Below are positions 58,369 to 64,000 of a stretch of 64,000 nucleotides of DNA, one piece after another. The stretch lies in NCBI RefSeq assembly GCF_001864835.1, contig NZ_MJGI01000023.1, positions 11,673 to 75,672 of the forward strand, given 5' to 3'. The notes under the pieces were generated by a model. That model worked only from the letters and a program-made list of their open reading frames with translations, did not search any database and was not told the origin of the DNA. Position 1 is the stretch's first letter. Each line of letters starts with the position of its first letter. The position numbers and the translations under genes were made by a program. This DNA comes from Curtobacterium sp. MCBA15_001. GTDB lineage: Bacteria > Actinomycetota > Actinomycetes > Actinomycetales > Microbacteriaceae.

Positions 58369-58396
58369 GGAGTCACCGTAGCGCGCCGCGCGGTGG

Positions 58397-59125
58397 TCAG
58401 GGCCGGGTGAACCGGTGCGCGTGCGTGACGTACGGCACCCGGACGGTGGCGCCGGAGGTCGACGGCGCCCGGTCGAGCAGGTCGTCGACGTCCCGCAGCA
58501 GCGCCGCGCGGTCGTCCGGCGCCATCACGATGACGTAGCTGCGCGAGGCGATCATGTCGAGGAAGTCCGCCCGCGACTGCTCGTGGACCCACGGGAACGT
58601 CTCGTGCTGCTCGACGTCGAATGGGGCGCCGATCATCGGCCGGTCGTACGACATGATCCGCGACTCCGGACGCTTGATGAGCTCACCGAGCTCCGCCGCC
58701 CACGGATCGGCCTCGTCGCGGATGTTCCACACCAGCCCGAGCACGCCACCGGGTTGCAGCACGCGGGCGACCTCACGCGCCCCGTCCTCCGGGTCGACCC
58801 AGTGCCAGGACTGCGCGAACGTCACCAGGTCGGCGCTGGCGTCCGGCAGCGGGAGTGACTCGCCGGTGCCGTCGAGCACGCGGACGTCGGGCAGCGCAGT
58901 GGACAGTTGTGCGCGCATCTCCGGATCGGGTTCGATCGCGGTCACCTCGGTCGCGGCGGGCAGCAGCGTCCGGGTGAACTTGCCCGTGCCAGCTCCCACG
59001 TCGACCGCCAGTCTGGTGGGCTCCGGCGCGAGCCAGGCTGCGACCGCCGCGGGGTAGCTCGGACGTCCGCGCTCGTAGGCTGCTGCTGCTGCGCCGAAGG
59101 ACCGTGCGTGCTGCTCGAAGGTCAT
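58397..59125 (-). CDS. Class I SAM-dependent methyltransferase
   Basis: A 242-residue methyltransferase of the UbiE/type-11 group. Motif I is VDVGAGTGKFTRTLL at about residue 41, motif II around TAIEPDPEMRAQL, and the SWHWVDPEDGAREVARVL segment matches a trans-aconitate or small-molecule methyltransferase branch. CAAAGT lies six bases before the ATG. It is divergent from the ABC operon and unlikely to belong to it; the substrate is unknown. Confidence 0.83.
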   Translation of the reverse strand: MTFEQHARSFGAAAAAYERGRPSYPAAVAAWLAPEPTRLAVDVGAGTGKFTRTLLPAATEVTAIEPDPEMRAQLSTALPDVRVLDGTGESLPLPDASADLVTFAQSWHWVDPEDGAREVARVLQPGGVLGLVWNIRDEADPWAAELGELIKRPESRIMSYDRPMIGAPFDVEQHETFPWVHEQSRADFLDMIASRSYVIVMAPDDRAALLRDVDDLLDRAPSTSGATVRVPYVTHAHRFTRP

Positions 59126-59197
59126 GCCCCCACTTTGGCACTGCTGGAAGTGAGCGGTCACTGGACCCCTCCATCGGCTTACAACGATGGAAACGGA

Positions 59198-59212
59198 TGG
59201 CAACGGTTGCCA
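59198..59212. promoter_or_regulatory. LacI-type operator of the carbohydrate ABC operon
   Basis: TGGCAAC and GTTGCCA are exact arms around a single G. A TACAAC box lies about 13 bases upstream, so bound repressor would sit just downstream of the promoter. Confidence 0.65.
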
Positions 59213-59268
59213 CCGCGTTGCCGTCCACGCCAGGGTCGCAGCAGGAATCCAACGGAGGAGGCCCGCCT

Positions 59269-60264
59269 GTGACGAAGCTCGACGACCGCGTGCGACCGCC
59301 CGCGACCGGCACGGAGGGGTCCCCGCCGGCCCGCCTGCCGCGTCGCCGCACGACGTGGGAGCGCGTCCGCCGCGACCGGGTCCTGCTCTGGATGGGGCTG
59401 CCGGGTGTCGCGCTGCTGCTGGCGTTCCAGTACCTGCCGCTGCTCGGCAACCTCATCGCCTTCCAGGAGTACCTGCCGTTCGTGCCGCTCGGCCGGAGTC
59501 CCTGGGTCGGGTTCGACAACTTCGCGGTCGTGTTCAACGGCGACCCGGAGTTCCTCGGCGCGCTGCGGAACACGCTCGTCATCACCCTGGTGCAGGTCGT
59601 GTTCGTGTTCCCGGCGCCGATCGTCCTGGCGCTCATGCTCAACTCGCTGCTGTCGGAGCGGATCAAGCAGGTCGTGCAGTCGATCCTGTACCTGCCGCAC
59701 TTCCTGTCGTGGGTGATCGTCGTCGCGGTCTTCCAGCAGATCCTCGGCGGCTCGGGGTTGATCAACAACGCGATCCGCGCCTCGGGCGGCACAGCGATCG
59801 ACTTCCTCGGCAACCCCAACGGCTTCATCGCGCTGCTGACCAGCCAGGTGATCTGGAAGGACACCGGCTGGGCGACGATCCTGTTCCTGGCGGTGCTGTC
59901 CCAGATCGACTCGAGCCTGTACGAGGCCGCGAAGATGGACGGCGCGAGCCGGTGGCGGCAGCTCTGGCACGTCACGCTGCCCGGCATGCGCGGCATCATC
60001 ATCCTGCTGCTGATCCTGCGGCTCGGGGACTCGCTCACCGTCGGGTTCGAGCAGATCCTGCTGCAGCAGGCCTCGGTCGGCCGAGCCGCCAGCGAGGTCC
60101 TCGACACCTACGTCTACAACAACGGCGTGCTCGGCGGGCAGTGGGGCGTCGCCGCTGCCGTCGGGCTGGTCAAGGGCGTCGTCGGCGTCCTGCTGGTCCT
60201 CGGTGCGAACAAGGTCGCCCACGTGTTCGGCGAGGCCGGCGTCTACCAGAAGGAGTCCCGATGA
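59269..60264 (+). CDS. Carbohydrate ABC transporter permease (LplB-like)
   Basis: A 331-residue MalF-superfamily permease with six hydrophobic segments, the first at about residues 45-65. The EAA loop is YEAAKMDGASRWRQLWHVTLP, in pieces EAAKMDGASRW and LWHVTLPGMRG. Relatives of LplB/YtcP type import oligosaccharides or unusual glycans. GGAGGAG precedes the GTG at 8 bases. The first gene of a three-gene operon; the ATPase must come from elsewhere, as is common for such systems, which share an MsmK-type ATPase. Confidence 0.88.
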   Translation: MTKLDDRVRPPATGTEGSPPARLPRRRTTWERVRRDRVLLWMGLPGVALLLAFQYLPLLGNLIAFQEYLPFVPLGRSPWVGFDNFAVVFNGDPEFLGALRNTLVITLVQVVFVFPAPIVLALMLNSLLSERIKQVVQSILYLPHFLSWVIVVAVFQQILGGSGLINNAIRASGGTAIDFLGNPNGFIALLTSQVIWKDTGWATILFLAVLSQIDSSLYEAAKMDGASRWRQLWHVTLPGMRGIIILLLILRLGDSLTVGFEQILLQQASVGRAASEVLDTYVYNNGVLGGQWGVAAAVGLVKGVVGVLLVLGANKVAHVFGEAGVYQKESR

Positions 60265-61193
60265 CCGCCACCCAGAGCGTCACCGTCCCGCGGGACAACA
60301 GACGGAAGCCGAAGCGCGGCGGCCCCGACACCGCTCCGCTGCCCGGACGCCTGCTCACCGGCTTCGTGCTGCTCGTCATCTGCCTGGTCGTCCTGCTGCC
60401 GTTCCTGGGGATCGTGTCCACCAGCCTCGCCCCGTCCAGCCAGGTGAACGGCGCCGGCGGGTTCGTGCTGTGGCCGACCGGGCTCGACTTCGGCGCGTAC
60501 GAGAGCATCTTCGCCGGGGGCGTCGTCACCCGGGCCCTCGTGGTGAGCATCGGCATCACGGTCGTCGGCACGCTGATCAGCCTGTTCGTCACCGCGATGC
60601 TCGCATACGCCCTGAGCCGTCCGGGCTCCTACGGGCACGGCGTCGTGCTGAGCCTGGTGCTCGTCAGCCTGCTGTTCGCCCCGGGGCTCATCCCGAACTA
60701 CCTCGTCGTGAAGCAGTTCGGGCTGCTCGACTCGTACTGGGCGCTCATCCTGCCGACGGCGCTCAGCGCGTTCAACGTCATCGTGATGCGGTCGTTCTTC
60801 ATGGCGATCCCGAAGGAGCTGATCGAGTCCGCCCGCATCGACGGTGCCGGCGACTTCGGCGTGTTCCTGCGCATCGTCCTGCCGCTGTCGAAGGCCGTCC
60901 TCGCCGTGATCGGGCTGTTCTACGCCGTGGGCTACTGGAACGCGTTCTTCAACGCCCTGCTCTACATCAACGACACCGCGAAGTGGCCCCTGCAGCTCGT
61001 GCTCCGCACCTACGTCATCAACAACGCCCAGCTCGGGGGCGCCGACCTCGGCACGAGCTCGGACGCACTGCCCCCGCAGGCGTCGATCCAGATGGCGATC
61101 CTCGTGGTGTCGATCGTCCCCATCCTCATCGTCTACCCGTTCCTGCAGCGGCACTTCGCCAAGGGTGTCCTGACCGGCGCGGTGAAGGGCTGA
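60261..61193 (+). CDS. Carbohydrate ABC transporter permease (LplC/YtcP-like)
   Basis: A 310-residue partner permease. After a basic N-terminus come six hydrophobic segments; the EAA loop is ELIESARIDGAGDFGVF, ending RIVLPLSKAVL. Its ATG overlaps the previous stop. It ends five bases before the binding-protein gene. With the previous permease it forms the membrane channel for the substrate delivered by that lipoprotein. Confidence 0.9.
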   Translation: MTATQSVTVPRDNRRKPKRGGPDTAPLPGRLLTGFVLLVICLVVLLPFLGIVSTSLAPSSQVNGAGGFVLWPTGLDFGAYESIFAGGVVTRALVVSIGITVVGTLISLFVTAMLAYALSRPGSYGHGVVLSLVLVSLLFAPGLIPNYLVVKQFGLLDSYWALILPTALSAFNVIVMRSFFMAIPKELIESARIDGAGDFGVFLRIVLPLSKAVLAVIGLFYAVGYWNAFFNALLYINDTAKWPLQLVLRTYVINNAQLGGADLGTSSDALPPQASIQMAILVVSIVPILIVYPFLQRHFAKGVLTGAVKG

Positions 61194-61198
61194 CCCAC

Positions 61199-62818
61199 AT
61201 GACGCAGCTGAGCCGCCGCGCACTCATCGCGACCGGTCTCGGCGTCGCAGCCACGAGCCTCCTGGCCGGCTGTGACACCGTGACCCGCTCCACCGACGTG
61301 CGCGCCATCAACAAGCCCGTGACCCTGCCCGACTACGTGCCCTGGACCGGCGGACCCGAGCCGGTGCTGCCGAAGACCAGCCCGCTCATGCCCAGCGCGT
61401 TCCGGAAGCTGCCCAGCAGGCTCGTGCCGACGAAGGGCGTGCCCGGCGACGGCTCGACCCTGCACGGCAGCGTCCCGACGAACTCGCCCGTGCCACCCGC
61501 CAAGGCGAACAACCCGTACTGGCAGGGCCTCGACAAGCGGATGGGCGTCGACCTCGACCTGACGATCACCCCGAACGCCGACTGGGGCAACAAGTTCGCC
61601 ACCCAGGTCGCCGGCGACACCCTCGGCGACGTGTTCACCGTGTTCGGGACGTTCTCGTACCTGCCGCAGTTCCTCGAGGCCAAGGCCCAGAACCTGACGT
61701 CACTGCTGTCCGGCAGCGGCATCCGGGACTGGCCCTACCTGGCGAACCTCCCCACGGCGTCGTGGCGCGGGACCGTGTTCTCCGGTGGCATCTACGGCGT
61801 CCCGGTCCCGCGCGGGCCACTCACGACCGGCGTGCTGCACCGCCGCCAGGACCTGTTCGAACGGCTCGGGGTCGATCCGTCGTTCGGGTCGCTCGACGAG
61901 TTCACCGCGCTCTGCCGCGAGCTCACCGACCAGAACCGGAACCGCTGGGCGCTCGGGTCGGTGCCGACGAACATCCTGGCGTCGATGCTCGGCGTGCCGA
62001 ACCAGTGGGACGAGCAGGGCGGGAAGCTCACCCACATGTACGAGGTCGACGCGTACCAGGACATGCTCGAGGTCTCACGCGGGCTGCTCGCCGACGGGCT
62101 CGTGCACCCCGACAGCGTCACCGCCTACAACGGCAAGGTCTGGTTCGTGCAGGGCTCCGCCGTGATGCTGCAGGACAGCTACAGCGCCATCCCCGGGCTG
62201 CTGCAGCAGGCGGAGCCCGGCAGCGGGTTCGCGATGACCCAGGCGCCGTTCGTCGGACCCGGCGGTGCGAAGCCGAAGCCCTGGCTCGGCGACCCGAACA
62301 ACGCGATCACCGCCCTCGCCGCCGGCAGCGAGGACCGCATCCGCATGGTGCTCGACGTGCTGAACTGGTGCGCGTCGCCGTTCGGCACCGAGGCCTGGAC
62401 CTATCGCAAGTTCGGCATCGAAGGCCGCGACTTCGAGTACCGCGACGGCGCTCCCGTCCTGACGAAGACCGGCAACAGCGAGACCGCGCTCGGCGAGTTC
62501 CCGCTGCAGTACTTCACCGAGTGCCCGTTGCCGCTGTTCTACGCCGGCTTCCCCGAGATGACCGAGGTCGTCTACGACTCGCTGGCCTCGTGGCTCGACG
62601 ACGGCATCACGAACCCGACCTACGGGCTCTACTCGCCGACGAACTCCACGAAGGGCCCGGCCGTCGGCACGTTCGCGACGAACGCGATCAACGACGTGCT
62701 GCTCGGTCGGGCGCCGGTGTCGTCGTGGGGGGACACGGTGCGCGAGTGGCGGCGCCGGGGCGGCGACGCGATGCGTCGGGAGTTCGAGCAGGCGCTCGCG
62801 GCGCGCGCCGGGTCCTGA
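61199..62818 (+). CDS. Extracellular solute-binding lipoprotein with twin-arginine signal
   Basis: A 539-residue family-1 binding protein of the LplA type. The N-terminus MTQLSRRALIATGLGV carries a Tat-like RR pair, and LLAGC is a lipobox with Cys at about residue 25. The long mature part has WFVQGSAVMLQDSYSAI and many aromatic residues for stacking on sugars. It is longer than most maltose-type binding proteins, as is usual for LplA relatives. No glycosidase gene follows in the window. A strong hairpin ends the operon. Confidence 0.88.
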   Translation: MTQLSRRALIATGLGVAATSLLAGCDTVTRSTDVRAINKPVTLPDYVPWTGGPEPVLPKTSPLMPSAFRKLPSRLVPTKGVPGDGSTLHGSVPTNSPVPPAKANNPYWQGLDKRMGVDLDLTITPNADWGNKFATQVAGDTLGDVFTVFGTFSYLPQFLEAKAQNLTSLLSGSGIRDWPYLANLPTASWRGTVFSGGIYGVPVPRGPLTTGVLHRRQDLFERLGVDPSFGSLDEFTALCRELTDQNRNRWALGSVPTNILASMLGVPNQWDEQGGKLTHMYEVDAYQDMLEVSRGLLADGLVHPDSVTAYNGKVWFVQGSAVMLQDSYSAIPGLLQQAEPGSGFAMTQAPFVGPGGAKPKPWLGDPNNAITALAAGSEDRIRMVLDVLNWCASPFGTEAWTYRKFGIEGRDFEYRDGAPVLTKTGNSETALGEFPLQYFTECPLPLFYAGFPEMTEVVYDSLASWLDDGITNPTYGLYSPTNSTKGPAVGTFATNAINDVLLGRAPVSSWGDTVREWRRRGGDAMRREFEQALAARAGS

Positions 62819-62830
62819 CGGCGACCACCA

Positions 62831-62878
62831 GCCGGACGGGAGGCCCGGTGCGGGCCCGCCACGGGCCTCCCGTCCGGC
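62831..62878. terminator. 17-bp stem-loop with GGACGGGAGGCC arms
   Basis: GCCGGACGGGAGGCCCG (62831-62847) and CGGGCCTCCCGTCCGGC (62862-62878) are exact inverted copies; ACCACC and GGTGGT just outside extend the stem. It lies 13 bases past the stop of the binding-protein gene. Confidence 0.8.
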
Positions 62879-62924
62879 CGGTGGTCACTGCTCAGCCGCC
62901 CAGACCGGCCTTCCTTCTGGTACC

Positions 62925-62972
62925 TGACGAATCCGGTCGGCTCCGTCGGGGATCCGCGGACCGGATTCGTCA
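62925..62972. terminator. 13-bp inverted repeat after the minus-strand gene
   Basis: TGACGAATCCGGT (62925-62937) and ACCGGATTCGTCA (62960-62972) are exact inverted copies around 22 bases. It lies about 30 bases past the stop of the gene at 63004 and would end it; an operator is also possible because its sequence is unlike the other terminators. Confidence 0.5.
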
Positions 62973-63003
62973 ACCGCCGATCCGGATCAGGACGGGCCGG
63001 TGG

Positions 63004-63666
63004 TCACGCGATGCGCCAGGCGGGCGACGGGTCTGCCGCCGTCGCGAGGAGCTCGCTGGTCGAGCTCTCGGCGTCCGGGAGCTCGGCCATGGCTCCCGAG
63101 AAGAAGTCCTCGTACAGCTCGGACAGGACGCTGAGTTCGGACAGCGGGCCGACGTGGTCCCAGCCGACGACGGATCGGACCCAGCACCCGACCTCCCAGC
63201 CGGTCGCGGTGCCGGCGAGCGTGTTCGCCGACCACGCCCGTGCCGCGAAGAGCGCCGCCGCGTCTCGGGGAAGGGCTGCGGTCTCCCAGCCGAGGTGTCG
63301 GAGCGCCTCCACGAGGTGTTGCTCGACATGCCACGGGTCGGCGTCCCGGTAGGAGGACGCGAGCTCGACGAGCGCCGAGCCGTCGATGCCGTCGGCGACC
63401 GCAGCGGTCGCGGCGTCGACCGCGAACCGGGACTCGGTCGGGCCGAGCACCTGTAGCGCGCGGACGAGCAGGAGTCGCCGGACGGCCGTCGGCGCACCGA
63501 GCGGCTCGGGGCCGGGGGCGTCGATCCGTCCGCGTGGGGCGACGAGTGACTGGACGACCTCCGCGCTCGGGGGTGGGTACGGCGTCCAGCGGGCGGCGCG
63601 AGGTCGTCGATGCTCCCACAGTCGAGCCCGTCGTCGCGCCCGAAGCCGACCGAACAGACCGGTCAC
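63004..63666 (-). CDS. Hypothetical protein
   Basis: A 220-residue soluble protein I do not recognise. The N-terminus is very basic (RLRARRRARLWEHRRPR), the rest mostly helical with EQHLVEALRHLGWETAAL and a Trp-rich GWEVGCWVRSVVGWDHVG segment. There is no signal or membrane helix. It begins four bases after the stop of the acetyltransferase-like gene and is probably co-transcribed with it. GC bias supports coding. Confidence 0.62.
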   Translation of the reverse strand: MTGLFGRLRARRRARLWEHRRPRAARWTPYPPPSAEVVQSLVAPRGRIDAPGPEPLGAPTAVRRLLLVRALQVLGPTESRFAVDAATAAVADGIDGSALVELASSYRDADPWHVEQHLVEALRHLGWETAALPRDAAALFAARAWSANTLAGTATGWEVGCWVRSVVGWDHVGPLSELSVLSELYEDFFSGAMAELPDAESSTSELLATAADPSPAWRIA

Positions 63667-63670
63667 CGGG

Positions 63671-64000
63671 TCAGCCGAGCCAGGACGGATCGGCGAACAG
63701 GGCCTCGATCTCGGCGAGCAGTCGGGTGGTGTGGAAGCCGTCGGCAGCCGCGTGGTGGACCTGCACCGAGAGCGGCAGGAACGTGCGGCCGTCCTGCTCG
63801 TGGTGGCCGCCCATCGTGAAGATCGGCAGCAGGTGGTCCCAGCCCTCGTGGACCTGCAACGAGAACCCCGAGAACGACGACCACGGCAGGGTCGACACGT
63901 CGAACAGGTTCGCCGGGCGGGGCTGCTGCGGGAACATCGTCGTCGCCGAGCGGTGGGTGTCGAGTGCCTCGGCAGCGGCGTCGTGGAACGTGGCGAAGTC
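63671..64000 (-). CDS. Chloramphenicol O-acetyltransferase-like protein (5' end outside window)
   Basis: The last 109 residues of a CAT-fold protein; the frame runs off the right edge. The active-site motif QVHHAAADGFH matches the family's HHxxxDGFH with catalytic His, and the LPWSSFSGF and LPIFTMGG segments also fit type A CATs, which acetylate chloramphenicol using acetyl-CoA. Some homologues act on other substrates, so resistance is not proven. Confidence 0.82.
   Translation of the reverse strand, partial: DFATFHDAAAEALDTHRSATTMFPQQPRPANLFDVSTLPWSSFSGFSLQVHEGWDHLLPIFTMGGHHEQDGRTFLPLSVQVHHAAADGFHTTRLLAEIEALFADPSWLG

Noticed and set aside
1-64000. CRISPR arrays, tRNA or rRNA genes, insertion sequences, prophage
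   Set aside because: No evenly spaced direct repeats with unique spacers, no cloverleaf or rRNA signature that I could see, and no transposase or integrase domain. A tRNA covariance search would be decisive.
63671-64000. Firm claim of chloramphenicol resistance
   Set aside because: Only the C-terminal third is visible, and CAT-fold relatives without resistance activity are common.

Overview
The window is very GC-rich DNA (roughly 70 percent) with strongly GC-biased third codon positions, tightly packed operons joined by ATGA, GTGA or TGATG stop-start overlaps, and many apparently leaderless promoters. With an actinobacterial mevalonate operon and a fused OleBC protein, this points to a chromosome segment of a Micrococcales actinobacterium, most likely Microbacteriaceae and perhaps Curtobacterium. 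The genus is an inference from gene content. I see no rRNA, tRNA, CRISPR array, transposase or phage gene.

Layout. 1-3.6 kb: the end of a long-chain olefin cluster (OleBC fusion and OleD; oleA would lie to the left). 3.6-12.7 kb: a TetR regulator with a 32-bp palindromic operator, a formylglycine sulfatase behind a 17-codon leader peptide, an oligopeptide-type ABC importer with a permease-ATPase fusion, and the matching formylglycine-generating enzyme. 12.8-18.2 kb: an NmrA-like reductase, a small Ala-rich protein, a sugar-proton symporter, and a MarR regulator next to a ClC channel with a large palindromic operator. 18.3-20.2 kb: an ohrR-ohr-reductase operon for organic hydroperoxides. 20.3-25.6 kb: the mevalonate operon (MK, MDD, PMK, HMGR, HMGS) without an isopentenyl diphosphate isomerase.

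26.3-33.7 kb: an unusual glutamate synthase large subunit coupled to a CysJ-like diflavin reductase. 33.9-44.4 kb: a small acidic protein, a GT2-GtrA glycosyltransferase, a LuxR-type regulator, an exported protein, a glycosyltransferase-39/two-component operon, a ketosamine kinase, and a divergent LysR/EamA pair. 44.6-47.8 kb: a zeta-toxin-like kinase with an overlapping HTH partner, a CoA-type NUDIX gene broken by an exact 25-bp tandem duplication, and a MarR/glyoxalase pair with twin operators. 47.9-59.1 kb: metabolic and regulatory genes (UbiA, FAD monooxygenase, acyltransferase, TetR/epimerase, NDH-2, RibD-like reductase, two alpha/beta hydrolases, LacI, methyltransferase). 59.2-62.8 kb: a carbohydrate ABC operon of LplBC type with a Tat lipoprotein and a LacI-type operator. 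63-64 kb: a hypothetical gene and the end of a chloramphenicol-acetyltransferase-like gene cut by the window edge.

Gaps between convergent genes hold structured repeats: perfect inverted repeats sharing GGACGGGAGGCC, three nested palindromic arrays built on TCGCACGGTGCGA, and a pair of 36-nt quasi-palindromes beside a G-quadruplex-like run. The strongest leads are the frameshifted NUDIX gene, the GltB/diflavin-reductase pair, the HTH/zeta pair, the sulfatase-maturase-importer module and the nested palindromes.
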